48,043 nt of DNA, taken from positions 1 through 48,043 of the forward strand of contig MHBH01000089.1 in NCBI GenBank assembly GCA_001804805.1, read 5' to 3'. Of this stretch, positions 1 through 8,387 are shown piece by piece (position 1 is the first letter of the stretch; each line of letters opens with the position of its first letter). A program made the translations under genes and the position numbers. The DNA comes from Lentisphaerae bacterium GWF2_49_21 (lineage in GTDB: Bacteria > Verrucomicrobiota > Lentisphaeria > Victivallales > GWF2-50-93). The notes under the pieces are model-generated. The model searched no databases and had not been told where the DNA came from. It saw only the letters and a program-made list of their open reading frames with translations.

Positions 1-2
1 TC

Positions 3-560
3 GACGGTTCGGACATCCGAGATCTGACAAAGGCTGAAACGATATGCCAGCGGCAGATTCCGGAGATAATAAAGTTCCTGCAGGACTATGTTCCGGGCTA
101 TGAAAAATGCTACCTGATAGCCGCGGCCACAAATGTCGGCGTCAGGGAAACCCGTCATTTCAAGGGACTTTACACCATGAATGAAACCGACATTGTCGAG
201 GCCAAGGTCTTCGACGACTGGATAGCCACGAGGAACTTCTTCAACTTTGACATACACAACATCGAAGGAGCCGGTCTCGATGCCAATGGAGCCCAACACA
301 AGTTCAAGGCGCGCGGAGACTATACAATTCCATATCGTTGCTGTGTTCCGGAGAAGATCGACGGACTTCTGCTTTCCGGACGTAACATATCAGGAACACA
401 CAAGGCTCATTCCAATTTCAGGGTGATGTCCATCTGCCTGAACATAGGACATGGTACCGGGGTCGCCGCAGCACTTGCAGCAAAGAAAAATATCCAGCCG
501 CGCAAGGTTGATGCCAGGGAAGTCCAGGAAATCCTCAAGAAACAGGGAATGCTGGTCTGA
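3..560 (+). CDS. FAD-dependent oxidoreductase, C-terminal part (5' truncated by window edge)
   Basis: The reading frame is open from base 3 with no start codon and ends at TGA 558-560, so only about 185 C-terminal residues are present. The segment contains a GVRETRHFKG motif followed by a D-IVEAKVFDDWIA stretch, then an IPYRCCVP region and LLLSGRNISGTHKAHSNFRVM, close to the C-terminus. This is the layout of the FAD_oxidored family (PF12831), where the SGR-N/S segment contacts FAD. These enzymes are common next to glycan and sulfatase genes in Planctomycetes and Lentisphaerae; the substrate is unknown. The Rossmann GxGxxG part lies outside the window. It is followed by CapA 55 bp downstream, but that gene has its own promoter, so an operon is not required. 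Confidence 0.85.
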   Translation, partial: DGSDIRDLTKAETICQRQIPEIIKFLQDYVPGYEKCYLIAAATNVGVRETRHFKGLYTMNETDIVEAKVFDDWIATRNFFNFDIHNIEGAGLDANGAQHKFKARGDYTIPYRCCVPEKIDGLLLSGRNISGTHKAHSNFRVMSICLNIGHGTGVAAALAAKKNIQPRKVDAREVQEILKKQGMLV

Positions 561-578
561 AAGCCACTATTCCTTATA

Positions 579-606
579 TTGATTCTAAACCGAGTCAGAT
601 TATTAT
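579..606 (+). promoter_or_regulatory. Sigma70-type promoter of capA-like gene, leaderless type
   Basis: TTGATT (579-584), 16-bp spacer ending in TCAGAT, then TATTAT (601-606). Only 9 nt (ACAGGTATC) separate the -10 box from the ATG at 616, so transcription should begin at or within about 3 nt of the start codon. Same architecture as the promoters at 2300-2328, 3966-3994, 19030-19058 and 44522-44550. Confidence 0.6.
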
Positions 607-615
607 ACAGGTATC

Positions 616-1830
616 ATGAATTCAAAATCTGGATCTTCAGTAAAGCTCTCGTTTGCTGGTGACATAATGTGCATAGGCAAACAGCTTGAAGCCTGTACTG
701 TCGGGCGGGTCCATGATTTCACCTCATTGTTTGCGGACACAAAGGAGCTTTTTTCCTCCAGCGACTATGTTGTCGGGAATTTTGAAACACCGGTCGCAGG
801 TGAATCGTCAGGTTACACCTCTGAACGTTACCGTTTCAACAATCCGGAGGCTTTTGCGGAAGCGGTGAGAGATGCCGGATTCGATCTTGTATCAACCGCC
901 AACAACCACTGCATGGACCGTAATGCCGCAGGTCTCTTTGCTACGCTTGACACATTGGACCGTATAAATATTGATCATATAGGGACTTACAGGAGCCGTG
1001 AGGAACGGGATGGATGCTTCATGCGGGAAATAAACGGCGTAAAGGTTGGGTTCCTGGCATATACTTACGGTACAAACGCCTTTGCACACCACATGTATCT
1101 TGAAGACGGGCAGTTGTTTGCCGTAAATCTCTTCCAGCCTCAGGAATGCAGACCCGGCTCAATCCACCTTCTCGATCCCATTGATCGGATCGCCCAACAA
1201 GTCGATGAACTCTACCTTCCGGGAAATCCGGTATTTGAAAAGGAGATCAGGCCATATCATGATCAACTGAAAAGAGATGTTCAGGCCCTAAATAAAAATG
1301 GTGCTGATTTCATTGTTTTGATCATGCACAGCGGGGGTCAATACAATAAAATTCCCGACCCGTATACGCTCAAACTGGTCGACATGATAGTCGAAATGGG
1401 CGGTGTCGACGCCATAATAGGACATCATCCCCACATCATACTTCCTTGTATAATAAAAAAGAATATTCCGGTTGCATTTTCCATCGGCAATTTTATCGGG
1501 ATGCCGAACACAGCTCCGGACTGGGCAGCCGACTATGTCGATTATTCTGTAGTAGCACACCTGCATCTTCGGATGAACAGACCTGGGAGCATGCTGGAAA
1601 AATTGACTTTTTCCATTACAAAATCGGTGCTCCGTCCCAATGGTGTCGCCACAGTGGTGCCCTTATGTGATTTGATCCGTGAAACCTCCGATCCGGTACT
1701 GAAGTCCAAGCTGCTTGAGGATAATTGCAGGATGGTTAACCTGTTCCGTGGTTCCTCCGGCAGCGAAGTCCCTTTCTGCGAGGAATATGAATTCCATCTT
1801 TATAAATCTCAAGACGCAGATCAGGAATGA
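616..1830 (+). CDS. CapA-like (PGA_cap) metallophosphatase-fold protein
   Basis: A 404-aa protein of the bacterial capsule synthesis CapA family (PF09587). Visible family motifs are LSFAGDIMCIG near residue 12, NFETPV near 55, STANNHCMD near 95, VLIMHSGGQY near 235 and IIGHHPHIILP near 270, followed by SIGNFIG. These Asp/Asn/His clusters form the calcineurin-like metal site. CapA of Bacillus takes part in poly-gamma-glutamate export, but no capB/capC partner is present here and there is no signal peptide, so the role is open (cell-surface polymer or polyphosphate/phosphoester-related). The start at 616 is set by the leaderless promoter directly upstream; there is no Shine-Dalgarno sequence at normal spacing. 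The last 10 bp overlap the 3' end of the convergent membrane-protein gene. Confidence 0.85.
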   Translation: MNSKSGSSVKLSFAGDIMCIGKQLEACTVGRVHDFTSLFADTKELFSSSDYVVGNFETPVAGESSGYTSERYRFNNPEAFAEAVRDAGFDLVSTANNHCMDRNAAGLFATLDTLDRINIDHIGTYRSREERDGCFMREINGVKVGFLAYTYGTNAFAHHMYLEDGQLFAVNLFQPQECRPGSIHLLDPIDRIAQQVDELYLPGNPVFEKEIRPYHDQLKRDVQALNKNGADFIVLIMHSGGQYNKIPDPYTLKLVDMIVEMGGVDAIIGHHPHIILPCIIKKNIPVAFSIGNFIGMPNTAPDWAADYVDYSVVAHLHLRMNRPGSMLEKLTFSITKSVLRPNGVATVVPLCDLIRETSDPVLKSKLLEDNCRMVNLFRGSSGSEVPFCEEYEFHLYKSQDADQE

Positions 1831-2291
1831 AGGAAGAAAGCAATTACGCTGGCAACATAGAAGACAAGGCCGGTTACAAGAAAAAACATCTCTGCCTCAT
1901 AAAGCTTTGTCTTGCGGTTCCGATAGGTGATTATTTCGGTCAATGTCTCCACTGGCGTCGGTGCGCGGAACTGCGTGGCCCAGCGGATGCCCAGGGTTCC
2001 GATGAGAGTGAGCACCATGGAGATGAGAACCAGAAGAATGCCAGCGGTCATGCTGAGACGGCTGAAGGCGCTGCTCTCGGCGATCTTCGGCCCGGAAAAA
2101 CCGGTAATTGTGAGGGCTACGGTACCGAGTGTGAGAAGCAGCTGGCTGCGCCCCTGGATCACACCGAACTGCTGGGTCAGCAGGTCCAGGCACTTGGCCA
2201 TGTTCCCTTCGTAGATGCGCAGCAGTTCCGCAGCCTCCTCAGTTGCGGAGAACTGTTTGCTGTCACTGGCTGATTCTAAATTTGAAGTCAT
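1821..2291 (-). CDS. Small membrane protein of unknown function (about 3 TM)
   Basis: A 156-aa protein I do not recognise. Residues 1-45 are polar and predicted helical (EEAAELLRIYEGNMAKCLDLL). Hydrophobic segments lie at about 50-68, 79-102 and 134-154. The C-terminus sits at the membrane edge (VASVIAFFLHS). It has no signal peptide and no recognised domain; the polar-helix plus three-TM arrangement resembles small scaffold or sensor-associated membrane proteins, without firm assignment. The gene is monocistronic, preceded by the recurrent leaderless promoter, and converges on capA with a 10-bp overlap of the 3' ends. The ATG lies 8 nt after the -10 box. Confidence 0.7.
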   Translation of the reverse strand: MTSNLESASDSKQFSATEEAAELLRIYEGNMAKCLDLLTQQFGVIQGRSQLLLTLGTVALTITGFSGPKIAESSAFSRLSMTAGILLVLISMVLTLIGTLGIRWATQFRAPTPVETLTEIITYRNRKTKLYEAEMFFLVTGLVFYVASVIAFFLHS

Positions 2292-2299
2292 GATGCCGT

Positions 2300-2328
2300 A
2301 AGATAGTCTGGAATAACTAGGGAATCAA
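2300..2328 (-). promoter_or_regulatory. Leaderless-type promoter of the 156-aa membrane protein
   Basis: On the minus strand: TTGATT (2323-2328), 17-bp spacer ending TCCAGAC, TATCTT (2300-2305), then 8 nt to the ATG at 2291. The 8-nt gap, against 9 nt in sister promoters, puts the element in a different frame relative to the gene. This argues that conservation is at the DNA level and not coding. Confidence 0.65.
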
Positions 2329-2396
2329 GAGCCTTGGACCAGTCTGCTCAACTGATTTATTTGCATTGTTGCGCCTCAGCCTGGTCGGGTTACCCT

Positions 2397-3956
2397 TTAT
2401 TTCACATCCGGGGGCCACAACTTCGTTGGACAATCGGCAAAGGTAGGTTTCCAGCCCGTCGTCCCCGGCAGGTAATAAACGGTTACTTGTCGTGCATTGT
2501 TAAACAAATGGAAACCAAAACTGGGGGCGTTGCCACGGAAATAGACTCCTATTAACTTATCGCATCCGTCAAATGCCTCAAGTTCAATTTTGGTAACGCT
2601 AGCTGGGATCGTAATACTGGTCAGGCCTTTGCAGTCCCTGAACGCAACGATCCCGATGCTTGTGACGCTGTTGCCTATTGTGACGCCGGTCAGGCTACTG
2701 CAGGATTCGAACGCAGATTCTCCGATGCTTGTGACGCTGGCCGGGATAGTGTAGCTGCCGGTTTTGCCACTCGGACATTGGATGAGAGTAGTCTGACTCT
2801 TGTTGAATAAAACCCCATCCAAACTGCTATAGGAGGAATTGGCCGCATCCACTGTTATCCCGGTCAGGCTGATACAGTGAGAGAACGCCTTGCCCCCTAT
2901 GCTGGTGACGCTCTTGGGGATAGTGACACTGGTCAGGCCGGTGCAGGATGCGAACGCATAGTATCCGATATTGGTGACGCTGGCCGGTATATTGTAGCTG
3001 CCGGCCTTGCCACTCGGACATTGGATGAGCGTGGTCTGACTCTTGTTGAATAGAACCCCATCCAAACTGCTGCAGGAGGAATTGGCCGCATCCACTGTTA
3101 TCGCAGTCAAACCAGCGCAGCAAGTGAAAGCAGGCTCCCTGATGTTGGTGCTGGCAGGGATAGCTATGTCGGTCAGCTTGGTGCAGTAATAGAAGGCATG
3201 TTTTTCGATGCTTGTGACACTGGCCGGAATAGTGTAGCTACCGGCTTTGCCTGGAGGATATTGGATGAGCGTGGTCTGACTCTTGTTGAATAAAACCCCA
3301 TCTAAACTGCTATAGGAGGAATTGGACGCATCCACTGTTATCACGGTCAGCTTGGTGCAGTAATAGAACGTAGAGTCCCCGATACTGGTGACGCTCTTGG
3401 GGATAGTGACACTGGTTAGGTCGGTGCAGTAACGGAACGCATCGGCTCCGATGTTGGTGACGCTGTTGCCTATTGTGACACTGGTCAACTCGGTGCAGTG
3501 ATAGAATGAATAGACCCCGATGCTAGTGACGCTGTCGGGGATCTTTACACTGGTCAGACCACAGTAATAGAATGCATTATCTCCGATGCTGGTGAGGCTG
3601 TTGGGGAGATTCACACTGGTCAGGCCGGTACAGAAAGCGAATGCCGTGTCTCCGATGCTGGTGACGCTGTCGGGAATAGTGATGTCGGTCAGCTTCTTGC
3701 GGCGAGAGAACGCAGAAGTGCCGATACTGGTGACCGGCTTACCATTGATCATTCCGGGAATGGTCACCGCACCGCCTGAACCGTTATAGTCATAGCCGGT
3801 AATGGTGATGGTGGCACCATTATCAGTATATGTAAAATCTCCATATTCTTCCGCTGTTGCTGATACCGCAATAAGAAACATGACCGATGTAAACAATCTA
3901 AGCAGGATTGAACGACTTATGATTTTCCGGACAGCTGATAGGAATTTTGATTTCAT
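2397..3956 (-). CDS. BspA-like leucine-rich-repeat secreted protein
   Basis: A 519-aa protein with an N-terminal signal peptide (LLRLFTSVMFLIAVSATAEE), then many about 23-residue repeats of the LRR_5/BspA type (PF13306), consensus LTSVTIPxSVTSIGxxAFxxC. Three inserts of the form ITVDAxNSSxSSLDGVLFNKS interrupt the repeats. The C-terminus (YLPGTTGWKPTFADCP...) is typical of such proteins in Lentisphaerae/Verrucomicrobia. BspA-like proteins are surface or secreted adhesion/protein-interaction modules; no enzymatic role is expected. I place the start at MKSKFL (3956). A longer frame to 3986 only reads through the promoter. The gene is monocistronic with its own leaderless-type promoter. Confidence 0.85.
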   Translation of the reverse strand: MKSKFLSAVRKIISRSILLRLFTSVMFLIAVSATAEEYGDFTYTDNGATITITGYDYNGSGGAVTIPGMINGKPVTSIGTSAFSRRKKLTDITIPDSVTSIGDTAFAFCTGLTSVNLPNSLTSIGDNAFYYCGLTSVKIPDSVTSIGVYSFYHCTELTSVTIGNSVTNIGADAFRYCTDLTSVTIPKSVTSIGDSTFYYCTKLTVITVDASNSSYSSLDGVLFNKSQTTLIQYPPGKAGSYTIPASVTSIEKHAFYYCTKLTDIAIPASTNIREPAFTCCAGLTAITVDAANSSCSSLDGVLFNKSQTTLIQCPSGKAGSYNIPASVTNIGYYAFASCTGLTSVTIPKSVTSIGGKAFSHCISLTGITVDAANSSYSSLDGVLFNKSQTTLIQCPSGKTGSYTIPASVTSIGESAFESCSSLTGVTIGNSVTSIGIVAFRDCKGLTSITIPASVTKIELEAFDGCDKLIGVYFRGNAPSFGFHLFNNARQVTVYYLPGTTGWKPTFADCPTKLWPPDVK

Positions 3957-3965
3957 GATGCGTTT

Positions 3966-3994
3966 AAGATAGTCTGGAAATGGCAAGGAATCAA
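3966..3994 (-). promoter_or_regulatory. Leaderless-type promoter of the BspA-like gene
   Basis: Minus strand: TTGATT (3989-3994), 17-bp spacer ending TCCAGAC, TATCTT (3966-3971), 9 nt to the ATG at 3956. No Shine-Dalgarno sequence fits in the gap. Sister of the elements at 579, 2300, 19030 and 44522. Confidence 0.65.
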
Positions 3995-4044
3995 TGTTTG
4001 AATGACATCTTCAAGTGGGAGCTTGTGAATCTTCTTTAATCAAG

Positions 4045-4060
4045 ACAAACTGAAGTTTGT
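4045..4060. repeat. Short perfect palindrome (ACAAACT-GA-AGTTTGT)
   Basis: 7-bp arms around a 2-nt centre in the 178-bp gap between the BspA-like gene and purB, flanked by TACTCCAAC. It resembles in layout the other intergenic palindromes here (31073, 44676 and others): GC- or A-rich arms around a 2-3 nt loop. Confidence 0.6.
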
Positions 4061-4117
4061 ACTCCAACAGGATTTATTCACTGCCCAAAGGTTTCTGTAT
4101 TTTTACAATCAGCCCAG

Positions 4118-4134
4118 CTCAGTGCTCTCTGTGG
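4118..4134 (-). repeat. Stop-adjacent CCACAGA-type repeat after purB
   Basis: Immediately after the TGA of purB the minus strand reads CCACAGAGAGCACTGAG. This is one good and one degenerate unit of the CCACAGA-NN-ACACAGA repeat also found after the genes ending at 12515, 38306 and 39293. Confidence 0.5.
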
Positions 4135-5592
4135 TCAGACAGATATCTTGCTCTTCTTCTTTTCGCCTTCGGCAAGTTCGGTCTTGTATTTTTTCAGGAC
4201 CGGTTCGACGTATTCCTTTAGGAAATCATTGACCTGTTCCGGGGCACGGCCGACGAATTTCCTCGGATCCATCAGCTTGTCGATATTCTTTGCGATCTTC
4301 GCAAAAAGCGGATCCTTCCTGATCCGTTCCAGGAGGTCGTTGGCTTCGCCCATTTCCTTGACTCTTCTTCCGGCTTCCATTGAATGTGTACGGATCGCCT
4401 CGTGGAGCTCCTGTCGGTCCCCGCCGGCCTTCACTGCTGCCATCAGAATATTTTCAGTCGCCATGAATGGAAGTTCGCTTCTGACACGGTTTTCAATGAC
4501 CTTCGGCCAGACCTGGATGCCTTCTGCGACATTCGCAAGGACAGAAAGTATGACATCAGTAGCGAGGAAAGCTTCCGCAAGTACTATTCTGCGGTTGGCT
4601 GAATCATCAAGCGTTCTTTCGAACCACTGGGACGCGTGTGTGTTCGCCGGATTTGCAGGCAGGGAAATCACATATCTTGCAAGAGAGCATATCCTTTCGC
4701 AGCGCATCGGGTTGCGCTTGTATGCCATTGCGCTCGAACCGACCTGTTTCGACTCGAACGGCTCCTCTATCTCCTTGAGGTTCGCAAGCAGGCGGATATC
4801 TCCGGCAAATTTGTATGCAGTCTGTGCGATTCCGGAAAGAGAGGACAGCACAAAATAATCGACTTTTCTTGTATAAGTCTGACCGCTTACGGCAACGGAT
4901 TTTTCAAAACCCATCTCCTTTGTGACAAGTTCGTCGAGTCTCCTGACCTTGGCATGGTCACCGTTGAAAAGTTCGAGGAAACTCGCCTGTGTACCGGTCG
5001 TGCCTTTAACTCCCCTGAACGGAAGTTTCTCAAGCTCGTGCTCGAGACGTTCAAGATCAAAAAGCATGTCCTGGATATACAGGGTGAAACGCTTGCCAAC
5101 AGTAGTCAGCTGAGCCGGCTGGTAATGCGTGTAACCGAGAGTCGGCATTTCCTTGTACTGGTCCGCGATTTTTGCGAACTTCGCAATTGCGACGAGAAGC
5201 GCGCGGCGGATGATCTTCAGTCCATCCCGCATCTGGATAAGTTCGGTGTTGTCGGTGACATAACAGCTTGTCGCGCCGAGATGGATTATGGGTTTCGCCT
5301 TCGGGCAGAGTTCTCCGAAGACATGGATATGGCTCATGACATCGTGGCGGAGCTCTTTTTCCTTCGCGGCGGCAAGTTCGAAATCTATGTCGTCAAGGTG
5401 GGCGGCCATCTGCTCCAACTGTTCGTCTGTTATGTCGAGACCGAGTTTTTTTTCATTTTTGGCGAGGACAAGCCAGAGGCGGCGCCAGGTGGAATGTTTT
5501 TTCTGGGCGGACCAGTTATAGCTCATTTCCCTGCTGGCATAGCGTGAAGTTAATGGATTTTCATAGATTTGGCAGTTCACATTTTCACCCAT
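4135..5592 (-). CDS. purB: Adenylosuccinate lyase
   Basis: A 485-aa member of the fumarase/aspartase superfamily. It catalyses two steps of purine synthesis: SAICAR to AICAR plus fumarate, and adenylosuccinate to AMP plus fumarate. The signature loop [15 protein letters not shown] lies around residues 285-298, and the [12 protein letters not shown] segment near 105 and [11 protein letters not shown] near 155 carry the conserved active-site His and Thr. Length and motifs fit the eukaryote-like PurB clade. The C-terminus is Lys-rich ([11 protein letters not shown]). It stands alone, divergent from the VOC/his genes, with no clear Shine-Dalgarno sequence before the ATG at 5592. The stop codon is followed directly by a CCACAGA-type repeat. 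Confidence 0.95.
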   Translation of the reverse strand: MGENVNCQIYENPLTSRYASREMSYNWSAQKKHSTWRRLWLVLAKNEKKLGLDITDEQLEQMAAHLDDIDFELAAAKEKELRHDVMSHIHVFGELCPKAKPIIHLGATSCYVTDNTELIQMRDGLKIIRRALLVAIAKFAKIADQYKEMPTLGYTHYQPAQLTTVGKRFTLYIQDMLFDLERLEHELEKLPFRGVKGTTGTQASFLELFNGDHAKVRRLDELVTKEMGFEKSVAVSGQTYTRKVDYFVLSSLSGIAQTAYKFAGDIRLLANLKEIEEPFESKQVGSSAMAYKRNPMRCERICSLARYVISLPANPANTHASQWFERTLDDSANRRIVLAEAFLATDVILSVLANVAEGIQVWPKVIENRVRSELPFMATENILMAAVKAGGDRQELHEAIRTHSMEAGRRVKEMGEANDLLERIRKDPLFAKIAKNIDKLMDPRKFVGRAPEQVNDFLKEYVEPVLKKYKTELAEGEKKKSKISV

Positions 5593-5692
5593 ATAAATTT
5601 TTCTAAAAACAAGTGTTGCCTAAAAAAAACGATTTTCGGTTTAATTTTTCAATATTCCCTGTAAGTTATGCTCCAAGGAAAAATTTATTATT

Positions 5693-6079
5693 ATGATTGA
5701 CAGCGACACAAAACAAAATAGCCTTTACGGCGTGATAATCAAGGTTGAGAACATCGATGTATGCAGGTCTTTTTACAGGGATGTCCTTGAGCTTGGCGCG
5801 CCCGTGATCGACAGCAATTTCTGGATCGAATTCAAACTCCAGGACAATGTCTCGCTAGTGCTTGAACAGGCCGCCGAAGGCGAAAAGCTTCCTCCCGGAC
5901 GCGACAGGATATCGTGGCTCTACCGTATTGAAGCAATTGACGATATGCTGGCAAAGCTGAAGGAGCACGGGCACCAGCCTCATGCGGAGGATGAAAGGCT
6001 TGGCTACAAGGTCTACCAGTTCCTCGATCCCGAAGGCAACCCCTTCTATCTTTACTCGGCCAAGGAAGACAAGAAATAA
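5693..6079 (+). CDS. VOC (glyoxalase/bleomycin-resistance) family protein
   Basis: A 128-aa single-domain protein with the beta-alpha-beta-beta-beta layout of the vicinal oxygen chelate fold. It opens with a GVIIKVENIDVCRSFYRDVLELG strand-helix near residues 13-35 and closes with YQFLDPEGNPFYLY near 110-123, carrying the usual terminal Glu/Pro-x-GN segment. VOC proteins bind a metal or act as small-molecule binding proteins; substrate cannot be told. A Shine-Dalgarno-like AAGGA lies about 14 nt before the ATG, longer than usual. It is 56 bp upstream of hisH on the same strand. Confidence 0.8.
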   Translation: MIDSDTKQNSLYGVIIKVENIDVCRSFYRDVLELGAPVIDSNFWIEFKLQDNVSLVLEQAAEGEKLPPGRDRISWLYRIEAIDDMLAKLKEHGHQPHAEDERLGYKVYQFLDPEGNPFYLYSAKEDKK

Positions 6080-6135
6080 AATTTTTCGGACGAAAAATTT
6101 TATAATTTACAGACCAATAACCTTCAGAGTTTACA

Positions 6136-6744
6136 ATGATAGCAATCATAAATTATGGAATGGGCAACCTTTCAAGCGTATTCAAGGCGCTTAAGAAGCT
6201 CGGTGCAGAAGCAGTGATAAGCGAGGACGCCAAGGCTATTTCAAAGGCCGAGGCGGTCATACTTCCCGGTGTCGGTAATTTCGGCGACGGAATGAAACAT
6301 CTTCAATCGACCGGACTGGACAAGTCAGTTAAGGATTCGATATCCGAAGGAAAGCCCTTCCTCGGGATATGTCTTGGGATGCAGCTCCTCATGGAGGAGA
6401 GCGAAGAGGCTCCCGGAACTCCCGGACTTGGCATATTTAAAGGAAAAGTCGTCCGTTTCAAGAAAAGCTCATTGAAAGTTCCGCACATGGGATGGAACGA
6501 TTTGACGATAAAGAGGAAGAATCCGAATTTAAAAGGGATCAAGGACGGTACTTTCTTCTACTTCGTGCACTCATACTATGTAAAGCCAGAAGATCCGGAT
6601 ATTTCGATAGCAACATGCAATTACGGCGTGGATTTCACCGCATGCATGGGCAAGGCCAATATTTTCTCCACCCAGTTCCATCCTGAAAAAAGCCAGGATG
6701 CTGGACTTATGATATTGGAAAACTGGATTCGCGGAGTAGAGTGA
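6136..6744 (+). CDS. hisH: Imidazole glycerol phosphate synthase, glutaminase subunit
   Basis: A 202-aa class I glutamine amidotransferase of histidine biosynthesis, supplying ammonia to HisF for conversion of PRFAR to imidazole-glycerol phosphate and AICAR. The nucleophile elbow GICLGMQLL contains Cys79; the His and Glu of the triad are in QFHPEKS (His182, Glu184). The N-terminal MIAIINYGMGNLSSV is typical. Its partner hisF is not in this window, but hisA follows 18 bp downstream, so the two are probably cotranscribed. Confidence 0.95.
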   Translation: MIAIINYGMGNLSSVFKALKKLGAEAVISEDAKAISKAEAVILPGVGNFGDGMKHLQSTGLDKSVKDSISEGKPFLGICLGMQLLMEESEEAPGTPGLGIFKGKVVRFKKSSLKVPHMGWNDLTIKRKNPNLKGIKDGTFFYFVHSYYVKPEDPDISIATCNYGVDFTACMGKANIFSTQFHPEKSQDAGLMILENWIRGVE

Positions 6745-6762
6745 AGGTAATAGGGGAGCATT

Positions 6763-7518
6763 ATGACGGATATCAAAGACAGGACATTATTCACCGTTTT
6801 TCCTGCAATAGACATCAGGGACGGCAAGTGCGTAAGACTCATCCAGGGCAACTACGAAAAGCAGATCACATATTCCGACAGCCCGTCCTCACAGGCTGCT
6901 CTCTGGGAAAAACAAGGGGCGAGGTTCTTGCATCTTGTTGATCTTGACGGCGCCAAAGAAGGACATCCTGTCAATCTGAAAACCGTCGAAACCATAACTA
7001 ATGCCATCAAAATCCCATGTCAGCTTGGTGGTGGAATCAGATCTATCGAGGACGCCAAACTTGCTTTCAAGGCAGGAGTTGAAAGGATTATTATAGGAAC
7101 TGCGGCATGCGAAAATCCTAATTTCGTAGAGGATCTGGTCCAGAAATTCTCCCATGAAAAAATAGTCATCGGAATCGATGCCAAGAACGGCAAGGCCTCT
7201 GTCAGAGGCTGGATGAAGGATACGGATCTAAAGGCCACGGATCTGGCTGCGGAATTCGCAAGAAAAGGCATCAACAGGTTCATCTATACGGACATTGCAA
7301 CCGATGGAATGCTTTCCGGTCCTAACTACAGCGCCATAAGCGAATTCAGCGATGCCGTACCAGGAACCAAGGTTATCGCCTCCGGAGGAGTGGCGTCAGT
7401 CAACGACGTGATAAAGCTTCTCAACATAGCAAAGAAAAACATCGAAGGCGTAATCATCGGGAAAGCGCTTTATGATGGAAAACTGGCTCTTTCAGATCTC
7501 CTGAAACTTTTCAGATGA
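6763..7518 (+). CDS. hisA: Phosphoribosylformimino-5-aminoimidazole carboxamide ribotide isomerase
   Basis: A 251-aa TIM-barrel isomerase converting ProFAR to PRFAR in histidine synthesis. FPAIDIRDGKCVRLIQG near residues 13-29 holds the first catalytic Asp (Asp17). IGIDAKNGK near 137-145 holds the second (Asp139). Phosphate-binding turns are visible at LGGGIRS (about 88-94) and ASGGVAS. The insert YEKQITYSDSP favours HisA over HisF. A GGGGAG Shine-Dalgarno sequence precedes the ATG. It converges on the esterase gene with a 7-bp gap. Confidence 0.95.
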   Translation: MTDIKDRTLFTVFPAIDIRDGKCVRLIQGNYEKQITYSDSPSSQAALWEKQGARFLHLVDLDGAKEGHPVNLKTVETITNAIKIPCQLGGGIRSIEDAKLAFKAGVERIIIGTAACENPNFVEDLVQKFSHEKIVIGIDAKNGKASVRGWMKDTDLKATDLAAEFARKGINRFIYTDIATDGMLSGPNYSAISEFSDAVPGTKVIASGGVASVNDVIKLLNIAKKNIEGVIIGKALYDGKLALSDLLKLFR

Positions 7519-7525
7519 CAGTTTC

Positions 7526-8368
7526 CTATTTCCCTCTCTTCTCCAGCCATGTTCTCAGAAAGTCCAATATTTCCTCGTCCATTCCCTTATAGCACGCTCC
7601 ATGGTCCCCGTTCTCAATGTAATGAACCTTGTGCTCAACATTATTTTTCCTGAGCGCTTTTTCAAGCGACCTGCTGTGCTGGACAGGCACCGTAGTGTCT
7701 GCTGTTCCATGGATTATGAATATAGGCGGACTGTCCTTCGACACATATGAGACCGGAGAAGCTGATTCCATCTGCTCCTTCGTGAAAATACTGCCTGGGC
7801 TTCCATTCTTCTCCTTGCCGTCGTATTTATGCCCAAGGAAAAGATATGCAAGTTCGTGGGCTTCGTGCCTTATTTTTTTCAGGAGGAAGAAATCCGCCGG
7901 TCCGGCCCTGTCGACGATCGCAGAGACCTTTGTTGACATCCTTCTCACAGGATCCTTGGATGCCGGGTCTGCCTGGTCGGGATGAAGTCCGACCCATAGC
8001 GAAAGATGCCCTCCTGCGGAATGTCCTTCCAGGGCAATCCTGTCAGGATCGATGTTCCATTCCTTCGCCTTGCTCTTCACGAACTGCAGCGCATATGTAC
8101 AGTCGTCCACCTGTGCCGGATATGTCGCCTCCGTAGTCAGCCTGTAATCTATGGTCACCCAGGAAATACCTCCGGCGATTAATTCCAGAAGCATAGGGCT
8201 TGTAGAATTCTTGCTTCCGGCCTTCCATCCGCCGCCATGAATGGACATGACGACCGGACCCGGTTTGTCAGACTTAACAATTGCAGCATCCAGGCATATC
8301 TCCCTGCCGTTGATCTTCCTGTACGGCACATCTATTAGGAATGTCACATTTTTTTTGTTTTTTTGCAT
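7526..8368 (-). CDS. Alpha/beta hydrolase esterase (BD-FAE/HSL-like)
   Basis: A 280-aa alpha/beta hydrolase. The oxyanion-hole motif HGGG is at residues 44-47, the nucleophile elbow GHSAGG has Ser117, an Asp is in HGTADTTVPV (about 220) and the acid/base His is in NGDHGA (His256). The layout fits the BD-FAE/acetyl-xylan-esterase group (PF20434), enzymes that remove acyl groups from plant-type polysaccharides or act on small esters. There is no signal peptide, so it is likely cytoplasmic. The AGGAA Shine-Dalgarno sequence is well placed. It starts 19 bp after the upstream secreted-protein gene, probably one operon driven from about 10119. Confidence 0.88.
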   Translation of the reverse strand: MQKNKKNVTFLIDVPYRKINGREICLDAAIVKSDKPGPVVMSIHGGGWKAGSKNSTSPMLLELIAGGISWVTIDYRLTTEATYPAQVDDCTYALQFVKSKAKEWNIDPDRIALEGHSAGGHLSLWVGLHPDQADPASKDPVRRMSTKVSAIVDRAGPADFFLLKKIRHEAHELAYLFLGHKYDGKEKNGSPGSIFTKEQMESASPVSYVSKDSPPIFIIHGTADTTVPVQHSRSLEKALRKNNVEHKVHYIENGDHGACYKGMDEEILDFLRTWLEKRGK

Positions 8369-8387
8369 ATGGATTTTTCCTGTTTTG

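Noticed and set aside
3957-3986. N-terminal extensions of the BspA-like, VPS10-like and two-TM proteins sharing a PDYL/F motif
   Set aside because: The shared peptide is a translation of the common promoter. In the fourth minus-strand member (2300-2328) the spacing to ATG is 8 nt instead of 9, so the same DNA is in another frame. Conservation is in the DNA.
4636-5547. A 303-codon plus-strand open frame
   Set aside because: It lies fully antisense within purB, whose protein motifs are unambiguous; no family resemblance was seen.
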